Shown here piece after piece: positions 9,651-18,246 of a stretch of DNA of 32,985 nucleotides. The stretch is from Microvirga lupini (GTDB taxonomy: Bacteria; Pseudomonadota; Alphaproteobacteria; Rhizobiales; Beijerinckiaceae), in contig KI911956.1 of NCBI GenBank assembly GCA_000517005.1, positions 204,269-237,253 on the forward strand, written 5' to 3'. The position numbers and the translations under genes are program-made. Positions within the stretch are counted from its first letter, which is position 1. Each line of letters starts with the position of its first letter. Below the pieces are notes generated by a model that was not told the DNA's origin, did not search any database, and saw only the letters and a program-made list of their open reading frames with translations.

Positions 9651-9986
9651 TTGATAAGCTTTGTAAAAACCCTTGCAGGATCGCTCTGGTCCACGATCAC
9701 AGTCATTGTGGTTGTGTCGGGCATTGCGGTCGCCATTGCCGTCAATGTTTTCAGCCTGCGGGTGAGCGGAGGCTTGGCTCTTTATTTCGTGATCTGGTGG
9801 ATCCTGCTCTTTGCCGTCCTGCCCTTCGGCATCCGAAGCCAAGTGGAAAGCGGGGAGGTCGTTCGAGGAAGCGAACCCGGGGCTCCGGCGCTTCCGGCTC
9901 TACGGGAAAAGGCAATCTGGACGACGCTTGTCGCGTCCATCGTTCTCGTCGTGGTGGCGGCGGTTTTTCCCCTGGCCGGTCTTTAA
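9651..9986 (+). CDS. DUF1467 family small membrane protein
   Basis: About 111 residues with three likely membrane segments: one near residues 10-32, a WWILLFAVLPFGIRS segment, and one at the C terminus (TLVASIVLVVVAAVFPLAG). The central FGIRSQ...G then PALREKAIWTT is the hallmark of DUF1467, a family of unknown function common in Rhizobiales and often next to mce and proS. The frame is open from 9549 inside mce. I prefer the TTG at 9651, eight codons before the first helix, with GAGGA (9640-9644) at suitable distance. No ATG is available near this point, so the start is uncertain. Confidence 0.8.
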   Translation: MISFVKTLAGSLWSTITVIVVVSGIAVAIAVNVFSLRVSGGLALYFVIWWILLFAVLPFGIRSQVESGEVVRGSEPGAPALPALREKAIWTTLVASIVLVVVAAVFPLAGL

Positions 9987-10018
9987 TCGAAAGGAGAAGG
10001 GGGAGCCCAAAAAGAAAA

Positions 10019-10060
10019 GCAAGGCTTTCGCCTTGCCTAAACTGCCTTTTGGCAATTTTT
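10019..10060 (+). terminator. Tandem-hairpin terminator after the DUF1467 gene
   Basis: First hairpin: GCAAGGC (10019-10025), loop TTTC, GCCTTGC (10030-10036). Second hairpin: TGCC (10043-10046), loop TTTT, GGCA (10051-10054), followed by a run of five T (10056-10060). Together they mark the end of the nuo-birA-rnj-mce-DUF1467 transcript. The second hairpin alone is short, so termination probably relies on both. Confidence 0.7.
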
Positions 10061-10377
10061 GATCCCTGGCTTTCTCAGACCAGCGCCTCATGGCGCTTGG
10101 AGATCTTGTTCCTCCCGAAACTCGGACCGTAGCCTCTGACCGTTGAAGGTCTAAGACGTTAGGGTTTTGTTTATAGTCACCTCAGATAGCGGTGTCACCT
10201 TTTATGGGCACTTCCTGATGCACTTTTCGGCATTTCTTGTATTGATCTTTGGTCTAATCCATCTCGCCGCAGGTCCGCTCAGGCGATGACAGCTTGTCTT
10301 TTGCCCAAGGCCTGTGTTGTGTGCTGGAAGCGAGTCGCTACCCTTTTCCTGTTCTGATCGAGATTCAAAGGCGTCCT
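10061..10377. other. Intergenic region before proS, no convincing gene
   Basis: About 317 bases of lower GC content than the flanking genes, between the terminator and proS. It should contain the proS promoter, but I see no clear -35/-10 pair. A 23-codon reading frame of hydrophobic type (10218-10289, starting M-H-F-S-A-F) is present but lacks a ribosome binding site, so I do not call it a gene. An open frame continues upstream from proS to 10294 and is treated as non-coding. Confidence 0.5.
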
Positions 10378-11706
10378 ATGCGTTTGAGCCGCTATTTTCT
10401 TCCCATTCTCCGTGAGACGCCGAAAGAGGCGGAGATCGTCTCCCACCGTCTGATGCTGCGCGCCGGCATGATCCGCCAGGAAGCTGCGGGAATTTATGCC
10501 TGGCTGCCGCTCGGCTTGAAGGTACTGAACAAGGTCAATGCCATCGTCCGCGAAGAGCAGAATCGCTCCGGCGCCATCGAGATTCTCATGCCGACGATCC
10601 AGTCGGCGGACCTGTGGCGGGAATCCGGGCGCTACGACGCTTACGGCAAGGAGATGCTGCGCATTCAGGACCGGCACGAGCGCGAGATGCTCTTCGGGCC
10701 GACCAACGAGGAGATGATCACGGAGATCTTCCGGGGCTATGTGCGCTCCTACAAGGATCTGCCATTGAATCTCTATCACATCCAATGGAAATTCCGTGAC
10801 GAGGTCCGCCCGCGCTTCGGCGTCATGCGCTCGCGCGAGTTCCTGATGAAGGATGCCTATTCCTTCGATCTGGATCAGGCTGGTGCCGTGCATTCCTATA
10901 ACAAGATGTTCGTGGCCTACCTTCGCACCTTCGCCCGTATGGGCCTGAAGGCGATCCCGATGCGGGCCGACACCGGCCCCATCGGCGGCAATCTCAGCCA
11001 CGAATTCATCATCCTGGCTTCGACGGGTGAGAGCGAGGTTTTCTGCCATGCGGATTACCTGAATTTCGATATCCCATCGGCCGACACGAATTTCGACGAT
11101 ATTCCCGGTCTCCAGAGCATCGTCGACAAATGGACGTCGCTCTACGCCGCCACGTCCGAAATGCACGACACTGCGGCTTTCGATGTCGTTCCAGGTGATA
11201 AGAAGATGTCCGCCCGCGGCATCGAAGTCGGCCACATCTTCTATTTCGGCACCAAGTATTCCGAGCCCATGGGCGCGAAGGTCATGGGACCTGACGGGCA
11301 GGAGAGGTCGGTCCATATGGGATCCTACGGCATTGGCCCGAGCCGCTTGATCGCCGCCATCATCGAGGCGAGCCACGATGAGAACGGCATCATCTGGCCG
11401 GAAGCGGTTGCTCCCTTCGACGTGGCGATCCTGAATCTGAAGGCGGGCGATGCGGCAACGGATGCTGCCTCTGAGCGTCTTTACCGCGAACTGGGTGCTG
11501 CTGGGCGTGACGTGCTCTATGATGACCGCGACGAGCGTCCGGGCGGCAAGTTCGCCACCGCCGATCTGATCGGCGTGCCCTGGCAGATTCTGGTTGGGCC
11601 CAAAGGACTTGCCGATGGCAAGGTAGAGCTGAAGCGCCGCGCCACCGGCGAGCGCGAGACGCTTCCCCTTGAGGATGTGGTCGCCCGCCTCACAACGCAT
11701 AAATAA
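10378..11706 (+). CDS. proS: Proline--tRNA ligase, short alphaproteobacterial type
   Basis: A class II aminoacyl-tRNA synthetase of 442 residues that charges tRNA-Pro. The ATG at 10378 gives the family N terminus [19 protein letters not shown]; 28 further in-frame codons upstream look unlike the family. [13 protein letters not shown] (108-119) and motif 2, [21 protein letters not shown] (139-159), are followed by motif 3, with [10 protein letters not shown], and the anticodon-binding domain (about 345-440). The enzyme passes from GPTNEE into motif 2 without the roughly 180-residue editing insertion of the E. coli enzyme, as is normal for the short type in this class; editing is then done by separate proteins. 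lolC starts seven bases downstream. Confidence 0.96.
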   Translation: MRLSRYFLPILRETPKEAEIVSHRLMLRAGMIRQEAAGIYAWLPLGLKVLNKVNAIVREEQNRSGAIEILMPTIQSADLWRESGRYDAYGKEMLRIQDRHEREMLFGPTNEEMITEIFRGYVRSYKDLPLNLYHIQWKFRDEVRPRFGVMRSREFLMKDAYSFDLDQAGAVHSYNKMFVAYLRTFARMGLKAIPMRADTGPIGGNLSHEFIILASTGESEVFCHADYLNFDIPSADTNFDDIPGLQSIVDKWTSLYAATSEMHDTAAFDVVPGDKKMSARGIEVGHIFYFGTKYSEPMGAKVMGPDGQERSVHMGSYGIGPSRLIAAIIEASHDENGIIWPEAVAPFDVAILNLKAGDAATDAASERLYRELGAAGRDVLYDDRDERPGGKFATADLIGVPWQILVGPKGLADGKVELKRRATGERETLPLEDVVARLTTHK

Positions 11707-11712
11707 GTTGTC

Positions 11713-13002
11713 ATGGTCAAGGAACGGGAAGCCAAGACGGCGCCGACAGGGACGAAACCCTTCTCGCTCTTCGAGTGGATGCTCGCCGGGCGTTACCTGC
11801 GCACGCGGCGGCGGGAAGGCTTCGTCTCGGTCATTGCCGGCTTCTCTTTCCTCGGCATCATGCTTGGCGTCGCCACGCTGATCGTGGTGCTCTCGGTCAT
11901 GAACGGCTTCCGCAAGGAACTGCTCGACAAGATCGTCGGCATCAACGGCCACATCTTCGTGGCGCCGCTGGAAAGCCCGCTCACCGATTACCCGGAGGTC
12001 GCAGCGCGCATCGCAGCGGTGCCGGGGGTCAAGCGCGCCATTCCGCTCGTCGAGGGGCAGGCCTTCGGCTCATCGCAATACAACGGCAGCGGCGTTCTCG
12101 TGCGTGGCATCCGCCCGGAGGATCTGCGCAAGATCGAGCATATCGCCGGCAATCTGCGCCAGGGCACGCTGGAGTATTTCGAGGAAGGCGAGGGGGTCGC
12201 CATCGGCCGCCGCCTCGCCGATGCGCTCTCGCTCCAGGCCGGCGACACCTTCACCCTCATCACGCCGCGCGGCGCCTCGACACCCTTCGGCACGGCCCCT
12301 CGGGTCAAGGGCTATCCCGTCAAGGCGATTTTCGAGATCGGCATGTCGGAGTTCGATTCGACCTTCGTCTTCATGCCGCTGACCGAGGCGCAGAACTATT
12401 TCAACCGCCAGAATGACGTGCAGCTCATCGAGGTCTATCTCGACAATGCCGACCGGGTGGACGAGGCGCGCGCGGCCATCGACGAAGCGGCGGGGCGGCC
12501 TATCCTGATGACCGACTGGCGCCAGCGCAATCGGACCTTCTTCGGTGCGCTTGAGGTCGAGCGGAACGTGATGTTCCTGATCCTCACCCTCATCGTGCTG
12601 GTGGCGGCGCTCAACATCATCTCCGGTCTCATCATGCTCGTGAAGGACAAGTCGGAGGACATCGCGATCCTACGCACTATGGGGGCGACACGGGGTGCCG
12701 TCATGCGTGTCTTCCTGATCACCGGCGCGTCGATCGGGATCGTCGGCACGATCGCGGGCTTCGGCCTTGGGCTGCTGCTCGCGCTCAACGTCGAGACCAT
12801 CCGCGATGTCATCTCAAGACTGACGAACACCAACCTTTTCCCGGCGGAGCTCTATTTCCTGAGCCGCCTGCCGGCCGAGGTGAATCCGACCGAGGTGGCT
12901 ACCATCCTCATCATGGCGATGGTGCTGTCGCTTCTGGCTACTCTTTATCCCTCCTGGCGGGCTGCGAAGCTCGATCCGGTCGAAGCGTTGCGTTACGGAT
13001 GA
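11713..13002 (+). CDS. lolC: Lipoprotein-releasing ABC transporter permease (LolC/LolE family)
   Basis: A 429-residue inner-membrane permease that, with LolD, extracts mature lipoproteins from the inner membrane and hands them to LolA. One membrane helix near residues 38-63 ([20 protein letters not shown]) is followed by a large periplasmic domain (about 64-280). Three C-terminal helices begin at [16 protein letters not shown] (residue 286). The [11 protein letters not shown] stretch is the coupling region that meets the ATPase. Alphaproteobacteria usually have a single LolC/E-type permease acting as a homodimer, so LolC versus LolE is a naming choice. Its stop overlaps the lolD ATG as ATGA. 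Confidence 0.93.
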   Translation: MVKEREAKTAPTGTKPFSLFEWMLAGRYLRTRRREGFVSVIAGFSFLGIMLGVATLIVVLSVMNGFRKELLDKIVGINGHIFVAPLESPLTDYPEVAARIAAVPGVKRAIPLVEGQAFGSSQYNGSGVLVRGIRPEDLRKIEHIAGNLRQGTLEYFEEGEGVAIGRRLADALSLQAGDTFTLITPRGASTPFGTAPRVKGYPVKAIFEIGMSEFDSTFVFMPLTEAQNYFNRQNDVQLIEVYLDNADRVDEARAAIDEAAGRPILMTDWRQRNRTFFGALEVERNVMFLILTLIVLVAALNIISGLIMLVKDKSEDIAILRTMGATRGAVMRVFLITGASIGIVGTIAGFGLGLLLALNVETIRDVISRLTNTNLFPAELYFLSRLPAEVNPTEVATILIMAMVLSLLATLYPSWRAAKLDPVEALRYG

Positions 13003-13699
13003 GTATGTCGGCAGCCCAGTCTCAACCCGCCCTGTATCTCTCCAAGGTCGAGCGCCGTTACCCGCAAGGGGACAGCTTTCTCGAAGTGCTGCGTGGCGCC
13101 GATCTCGCGATCTGGCCAGGCGAGATCGTGGCACTCATCGCACCCTCCGGCACGGGCAAGTCGACCCTGCTCCATCTGGCGGGGCTGCTCGAGAAGCCCG
13201 ATGGCGGCGAGGTTTCGTCGGCTCCAAGCCGACAGCGTCGATGAGCGATCAGGAACGCACGCGAGTGCGGCGTGAGGAACTCGGCTTCGTTTATCAGTTC
13301 CACCATCTTCTGCCGGAGTTTTCTGCGCTCGAGAACGTGGTGATTCCACAGCTCATCCGCGGCCTGTCGAAGGCGGAAGCCCAGGATCGCGGGGCGCAGC
13401 TTCTGACATTCCTAGGCCTGGGCAAGCGCCTCGATCACCGTCCTGGCGAGCTTTCCGGCGGTGAGCAGCAACGTGTCGCCATTGCCCGCGCTGTCGCCAA
13501 TGCTCCGCGCCTGCTTCTCGCCGATGAGCCGACCGGCAATCTCGATCCCAACACAGCCGATCGCGTGTTCCAGACGCTCGTCGCCATCGTCCGCGCCTCC
13601 AAGCTCGCGGCCTTGATCGCCACGCACAACATGGATCTCGCAGCGCGCATGGACCGGCGCGTGTCGATCCGAGACGGCTTGATCGTCCAGCTGCCTTAA
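12999..13699 (+). pseudogene. lolD: Lipoprotein-releasing ABC transporter ATPase, broken by a one-base frameshift
   Basis: The gene is in two frames. The first part (12999-13244) has the Walker A motif APSGTGKST and reads well to [10 protein letters not shown], then goes astray. The second frame supplies [20 protein letters not shown] and then the Q-loop VYQFHHLLP, the signature [14 protein letters not shown], Walker [13 protein letters not shown] and the switch histidine in ATHN, ending at 13699. Adding one T to the TTT at 13213-13215 restores GGEVFVGSKPT and gives 233 residues, the normal LolD length. All catalytic motifs are intact. LolD is normally essential, so a sequencing or assembly error in a short T run is the likeliest explanation; a real mutation cannot be excluded. 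Confidence 0.85.
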
Positions 13700-13728
13700 A
13701 GGCTTCATTTCAAAATCAATTTGCGAAG

Positions 13729-13768
13729 AGCGCGTTTCAGCGCTGGAAGATGCGTATTCTCGCATCTT
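13729..13768 (+). terminator. Two successive hairpins downstream of lolD
   Basis: AGCGC (13729-13733) pairs with GCGCT (13740-13744), and AAGATGCG (13747-13754) pairs exactly with CGCATCTT (13761-13768) around a six-base loop. They lie 30 bases after the lolD stop and before a small ORF. No U-run follows, so they may end or stabilise the proS-lolC-lolD transcript without being a classical intrinsic terminator. Confidence 0.45.
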
Positions 13769-13811
13769 AACGATCTGTTGACTCCGTCCTGATCCTAGCC
13801 CCTGCACATGC

Positions 13812-13840
13812 TTTACACAGAACATCCAATGAACAAAGAT
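13812..13840 (+). promoter_or_regulatory. Weak candidate promoter before the 33-residue ORF
   Basis: TTTACA (13812-13817) matches five of six -35 consensus bases. After a 17-base spacer comes AAAGAT (13835-13840), a poor -10 match (three of six). It sits 30 bases before the small ORF start and after the hairpins that follow lolD. Treat as a suggestion only. Confidence 0.25.
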
Positions 13841-13869
13841 GAACATATTGAGAACACGGGGATCAAACC

Positions 13870-13971
13870 ATGCTTCGCTTCATCCTTGAGACCACCGCCG
13901 AAATCGCTTCGCTCGCAATGTTCGGCTCTGCCGTGGCAATCTGGGCTCTGGTTCTTTCTCCCATTGCTTGA
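13870..13971 (+). CDS. Possible 33-residue single-span membrane peptide
   Basis: A 33-codon ORF from ATG 13870 to TGA 13971. It begins MLRFILETTAEIASLAMFG and continues into a hydrophobic stretch with AVAIWALVLSP, so most of it would form one membrane helix, with an acidic/polar patch at residues 7-11. GGGGA at 13858-13862 lies seven bases before the ATG. It is the best-formed coding candidate in the 390-base gap between lolD and dnaE. I do not recognise a named family. The coding potential is inferred from the ribosome binding site, the composition and the position; chance is possible at this length. Confidence 0.5.
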   Translation: MLRFILETTAEIASLAMFGSAVAIWALVLSPIA

Positions 13972-14089
13972 TACCGGGATCCACAACAACCCACCGAGAT
14001 TCACAGGAACATAGTCCTTGTAGCTCGGGGTTAGGCTTCCTTCAAAAAGAATCGTGTCACTATGCGTGCCGTTCGATGAGTAGAGTTTT

Positions 14090-17000
14090 ATGGCGCGCAT
14101 TCTTCACGATATCGGTTTCGTCCATCTGCATGTCCATTCCTCGTACTCGTTGCTCGAGGGGGCACTGAAGGTCGCCCAACTGGCAAAGCTCGCCGCCGCC
14201 GACAAGCAGCCGGCACTGGCGCTCACCGACACCAACAATCTCTTCGGAGCCCTCGAGTTCTCGGAAAAGCTCGCGGGCTCCGGCATCCAGCCCATCGCGG
14301 GCGTCCAGCTCTCCGTCTGCTTCGAGGAGCCGGATCCGACTGCGCGCGCGCTGCCCCAGCCGTCCAACATCGTGCTGCTTGCGCAGACGGAGGAGGGCTA
14401 TCGCAATCTCATGCGCCTCGTGAGCCATGCCTATTTCGGCGTGCCGTTGGGTGAGGTTCCTCGCGTGATGGCGCCGGTCCTGTCGGCCCATAGCGAAGGA
14501 CTGATCGCTCTGACCGGTGGCTTCTCGGGTCCACTCGATTGCGCCCTGCGCAACGGCGCGCGCCAGGACTCGGCGCAGACCCGGCTTGATATCCTCAAGA
14601 ACGCCTTCGGCCATCAGCTCTATGTGGAAATCCAGCGCCATGGATTGGAGGATGAGCGCCTGATCGAGAACGAGCTGTTGGCGCTTGCTGATCGCAATGG
14701 CTTACCTATCGTCGCCGCAAACGAACCCTTCTTCTCGTCGGCGAAGGATTATGAGGCGCACGATGCACTTCTGGCCATTGCCGAAGGCCAGATCGTCTCC
14801 AATCCCGATCGCCGCCGCCTCTCGCCGGAGCATCATTTCAAGACCCGCCAGCAGATGATGGAGCTGTTCGCGGATCTGCCGGACGCGCTGCAGGCGAGCG
14901 TCGAGATCGCCATGCGCTGCGCCACGCGCGTGAGAACTCGCAAGCCCATTCTGCCGAACTTCGGCACCGGTCCTGATGCCGCCTCTCTGGACGAAGGAGA
15001 GGAGCTGAAACGGCAGGCGGAGGAGGGGCTTGAAAAGCGTCTCGCAGCGCATGGGCCCGCGCCGGGCCTGAGCGAGCAGGACTATCGCGACCGCCTCGCC
15101 TACGAAATCAATATCATCCGGAACATGAAGTTTCCGGGCTACTTCCTGATCGTGTCTGACTTCATCAAATGGGCGAAGGATCACAACATTCCGGTCGGGC
15201 CGGGGCGCGGCTCCGGTGCGGGTTCGCTCGTGGCCTATGCGCTGACCATCACCGATCTCGATCCCTTGCGGTTTGCTCTGCTCTTCGAGCGCTTCCTCAA
15301 TCCGGAACGCGTCTCGATGCCGGACTTCGATATTGACTTCTGCGTCGAGGGGCGCGAGCGCGTCATCGAATACGTGCAGCAGCGCTACGGCGAGGAGCAG
15401 GTCGCGCAGATCATCACTTTCGGTACGCTGCTTGCGCGCGGCGTGATGCGCGACGTCGGCCGCGTGCTCGAAATGCCGTACGGTCAGGTGGACAAGCTCA
15501 CCAAGCTCGTGCCACAGAACCCGGCCAATCCGGTGACGCTGGCGCAGGCCATCGAGGGCGAGCCGAAGCTGCAGGCGGCCATTGACGAAGAGCCAGTCGT
15601 CAAGCGCATGCTCGATATTGCGCAGAAGCTCGAAGGCCTTCACCGGCACGCCTCGACTCATGCCGCCGGCGTCGTGATCGGCGACCGTCCTCTCCAGGAA
15701 CTGGTTCCGCTCTATCGAGACCCGAAGACCGGGATGCGCGTGACCCAGTTCAACATGAAGTGGGTCGAGCAGGCGGGCCTCGTGAAGTTCGACTTCCTGG
15801 GCCTCAAGACCCTTACCGTTCTACGGACCGCAGTCGATCTCATCCGGCGGAAAGGGATCGAAATCGATCTCTCGGCCTTGCCGCTAGATGATCGCAAGAC
15901 CTACGAGATGCTCCGGCGCGGCGAGACGGTCGGCGTGTTCCAGGTGGAATCGGCGGGCATGCGTAAAGCGCTCGTCGAGATGGAAACCGACCGCTTCGAG
16001 GATATCATCGCCCTCGTGGCTCTCTATCGCCCGGGGCCAATGGCAAATATCCCGGTCTATTGCGCGCGCAAGCTCGGTAAGGACGAGCACAACAAGAAGG
16101 ATTGGTATCCACACGACAAGCTGGAGCCGATCCTGCGCGAGACCTTCGGCATCATCGTCTACCAGGAGCAGGTGATGGAGGTGGCGAAGGTCCTCTCCGG
16201 CTACTCGCTCGGCGATGCCGACCTTCTGCGTCGCGCCATGGGTAAGAAGATCAAAGCCGAGATGGACGCGCAGCGCGAGCGCTTCGTCGCGGGTGCTGCC
16301 AAGGGCGGCCTCGACAAGGCGAAGGCGAACGAGATCTTCGACCTTCTCGCCAAGTTCGCAGATTACGGCTTCAACAAGAGCCACGCAGCCGCCTATGCGT
16401 TGGTCGCGTTCCAGACAGCATACCTGAAGGCCAATTACCCGGTCGAGTTCCTGGCCGCGTCGATGACGCTCGATCTCGACAATACCGACAAACTCGCGGA
16501 ATTCCGCCGCGAGGCCCAGCGCCTCGGTTTCAAGGTGATTCCGCCTTCAATCAATCGCTCGGGCGTCGTGTTCGACGTGAAATATGACTACGAGGGCAAG
16601 GGCCAGATTCTTTACGCTCTTGCCGCCGTCAAAGGCGTCGGGCGCCAGGCCATCGAGAGCGTGGTCGAGGCGCGCGGTGACGAGCCGTTCAAGGATCTCG
16701 CCGACTTCGCCCGGCGCATCAATCCGCGCATGCTCAACAAACGCACGCTGGAGAACCTGATTGCGGCCGGCGCCTTTGACGAGTTGGAGCCTGATCGGGC
16801 CAAGGCCTGCGCCTCCATCGATGCCATGATGAGCTTGGCGCAGCAATCGCACGAGGCGGCCAATGGCGGCATGATGGACATGTTCGGTGGGGTCGCCTCG
16901 GCGGATGTGCAGCTGCGTATCGGACCTTACGAGCCCTGGCCCGCCGCCGAGAGGCTGCAGCGGGAATACGACGCGGTCGGCTTCTTCCTTTCAGGGCACC

Positions 17001-17563
17001 CGCTGGATGAGTACGGTGACCTTCTCAAGAAGCTCCGGGTTCAGACCTGGGTCGAATTCTGCCGCTCGGTGAAGGCAGGCAACTCCGTGGGGCGGGTCGC
17101 CGCCACCGTGCTCGACCGGCAGGAGCGCCGGACCAAGACCGGCAACAAGATGGGCATTCTTACTCTGTCCGATCAGACCGGGCAGTTCGAAGCCATCATC
17201 TTCTCCGAAGGGTTGCAGCGCCTCCGTGATGTCCTGGAGCCCGGATCCGCTGTGGTCCTGATGTTGCAAGCCGGGCTCGAGGGAGAAGAGGTGAGGGCAC
17301 GCATCGGCATGGCAGAGCCGCTGGATGAGGCGGTCGCCAAGCACCAAAAGAGCATGCGGATCTTCCTGCGCGACGAACGTCCGATCACGAGTGTCTACGA
17401 GCGGCTCAAAGCGAGGGGCGAGGGGGAAGTGTCTCTCGTGCTCATCCTCGACGACGGCGACCGGGAGGTGGAGGTCAAGCTGCCGGGCAAGTACATGGCG
17501 AGCCCCCAGATTGCCGGGGCACTCCGGGCGGTGCCGGGAGTCGTGGACGTTCATATGAACTGA
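14090..17563 (+). CDS. dnaE: DNA polymerase III subunit alpha
   Basis: The 1157-residue replicative polymerase. An N-terminal PHP domain opens with HLHVHSSYSLLEGA. The palm carries MPDFDIDFC with D412 and D414, and the third acid is D568 in KFDFLGLKTL. GPGRGSGAGSLVAY, the tandem HhH region (about 890-930) and a C-terminal OB domain (about 1000-1080, VGRVAATVLDRQERRTKTG) follow in the usual order. Length agrees with DnaE1 of Gram-negative bacteria (1130-1180). The ATG at 14090 has no strong ribosome binding site, but the family N terminus (MARILHDIGFVHLHVHS) supports it. It stands between two non-replication genes and has its own long upstream gap. Confidence 0.97.
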   Translation: MARILHDIGFVHLHVHSSYSLLEGALKVAQLAKLAAADKQPALALTDTNNLFGALEFSEKLAGSGIQPIAGVQLSVCFEEPDPTARALPQPSNIVLLAQTEEGYRNLMRLVSHAYFGVPLGEVPRVMAPVLSAHSEGLIALTGGFSGPLDCALRNGARQDSAQTRLDILKNAFGHQLYVEIQRHGLEDERLIENELLALADRNGLPIVAANEPFFSSAKDYEAHDALLAIAEGQIVSNPDRRRLSPEHHFKTRQQMMELFADLPDALQASVEIAMRCATRVRTRKPILPNFGTGPDAASLDEGEELKRQAEEGLEKRLAAHGPAPGLSEQDYRDRLAYEINIIRNMKFPGYFLIVSDFIKWAKDHNIPVGPGRGSGAGSLVAYALTITDLDPLRFALLFERFLNPERVSMPDFDIDFCVEGRERVIEYVQQRYGEEQVAQIITFGTLLARGVMRDVGRVLEMPYGQVDKLTKLVPQNPANPVTLAQAIEGEPKLQAAIDEEPVVKRMLDIAQKLEGLHRHASTHAAGVVIGDRPLQELVPLYRDPKTGMRVTQFNMKWVEQAGLVKFDFLGLKTLTVLRTAVDLIRRKGIEIDLSALPLDDRKTYEMLRRGETVGVFQVESAGMRKALVEMETDRFEDIIALVALYRPGPMANIPVYCARKLGKDEHNKKDWYPHDKLEPILRETFGIIVYQEQVMEVAKVLSGYSLGDADLLRRAMGKKIKAEMDAQRERFVAGAAKGGLDKAKANEIFDLLAKFADYGFNKSHAAAYALVAFQTAYLKANYPVEFLAASMTLDLDNTDKLAEFRREAQRLGFKVIPPSINRSGVVFDVKYDYEGKGQILYALAAVKGVGRQAIESVVEARGDEPFKDLADFARRINPRMLNKRTLENLIAAGAFDELEPDRAKACASIDAMMSLAQQSHEAANGGMMDMFGGVASADVQLRIGPYEPWPAAERLQREYDAVGFFLSGHPLDEYGDLLKKLRVQTWVEFCRSVKAGNSVGRVAATVLDRQERRTKTGNKMGILTLSDQTGQFEAIIFSEGLQRLRDVLEPGSAVVLMLQAGLEGEEVRARIGMAEPLDEAVAKHQKSMRIFLRDERPITSVYERLKARGEGEVSLVLILDDGDREVEVKLPGKYMASPQIAGALRAVPGVVDVHMN

Positions 17564-17618
17564 ATCGGGCCAGAGCTTTTATGCTGAAGGCAGGAACCGT
17601 CGGTTTAGGGGCGAATCC

Positions 17619-18101
17619 ATGAACGACAGGCTTTCCAACATAGAGATAACGGTCGAGCCGGATCCTGATGCCTTCGTGGAGGAGATCGAGGTCCGTCTTC
17701 TTGCCTCTCTGAGACAGAACGTCCCTGCGAGTGATTACGCGCCGTTCGGTGTTCTCGCCCGAGATAAAGAAGGCGCGATTCTCGGCGGACTCATCGGCGG
17801 AACGTCCTATGGATGGCTTCTGATCAAAATTCTCTGGGTTGCGGAGGATATCCGCAGCCAGGGCCTGGGTGCCAGAATCATGCAACTGGCCGAGCAGGAG
17901 GCCTCGAGCCGGGGATGTCACGGGGCTTGGCTCGACACCTCCAGTCAGCGCGCTCGAACATTCTATGCGAAGCTTGGCTATGAAACGTTTGGAATGTTGG
18001 AGAACAGGGATGGGGAGAAGCCCCAGGGCCATGCCCGTTTCTTTCTTTCCAAGCGATTTTCGCACCTGGACAAGCCAATTGAGGCCTCTCCTCGAGCCTG
18101 A
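17619..18101 (+). CDS. GNAT family N-acetyltransferase
   Basis: A 160-residue protein of the GCN5-related acetyltransferase fold, which moves an acetyl group from acetyl-CoA to an amine. The acetyl-CoA pyrophosphate loop is RSQGLGAR (79-86), following the strand LLIKILWVAEDI. The later ARTFYAKLGYETFGMLEN is the typical C-terminal half with the FY...GF/Y pattern. The substrate cannot be told from sequence. GGGG (17609-17612) precedes the ATG at 17619. It begins 55 bases after dnaE and ends just before the rpsB promoter, so it may share the dnaE transcript. Its end is not marked by a terminator. Confidence 0.88.
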   Translation: MNDRLSNIEITVEPDPDAFVEEIEVRLLASLRQNVPASDYAPFGVLARDKEGAILGGLIGGTSYGWLLIKILWVAEDIRSQGLGARIMQLAEQEASSRGCHGAWLDTSSQRARTFYAKLGYETFGMLENRDGEKPQGHARFFLSKRFSHLDKPIEASPRA

Positions 18102-18111
18102 CATCCTTTAG

Positions 18112-18140
18112 CTTGCATTTCAGCGCCTTTGCCCCTATAT
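18112..18140 (+). promoter_or_regulatory. Promoter of rpsB
   Basis: CTTGCA (18112-18117), a 17-base spacer, then CTATAT (18135-18140). This closely follows the alphaproteobacterial housekeeping form CTTGAC-N17-CTATAT. It lies 106 bases before the rpsB ATG, leaving a leader of about 100 bases. It is the best promoter in the window and fits a highly expressed ribosomal operon. Confidence 0.75.
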
Positions 18141-18167
18141 GCGCGCCTATCCCACACGCGGAATCCA

Positions 18168-18185
18168 CCTCATAAGCCCATGAGG
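18168..18185 (+). other. Stem-loop in the rpsB leader
   Basis: CCTCAT (18168-18173) pairs with ATGAGG (18180-18185) around AAGCCC. Further downstream, CCGGT (18190-18194) can pair with ACCGG (18205-18209). The leader between promoter and rpsB is therefore probably folded. Autoregulation of rpsB by S2 is known in other bacteria; whether this leader does that here is inference. Confidence 0.4.
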
Positions 18186-18246
18186 TATCCCGGTGGCCGG
18201 CTCGACCGGTCCACTGTTCTGCGGAGGCTTAACCGGAGAATAAACT

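Noticed and set aside
10061-10377. tRNA or small RNA gene before proS
   Set aside because: No cloverleaf, no GTTCRANNC box and no clear promoter-terminator pair bounding a short transcript.
10279-11952. 557-codon open frame on the minus strand opposite proS
   Set aside because: It is the mirror of a well-conserved proS gene. High GC content and biased third positions keep antisense frames open. The translation is rich in His, Arg, Asp and Gly with no recognisable domain.
13205-13244. Programmed ribosomal frameshift in lolD
   Set aside because: No slippery heptamer, no downstream pseudoknot and no precedent for LolD. A missing T in a short T run explains the data more simply.
14702-15661. 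319-codon minus-strand frame opposite dnaE
   Set aside because: Shadow of dnaE; composition typical of antisense translation in GC-rich genes.
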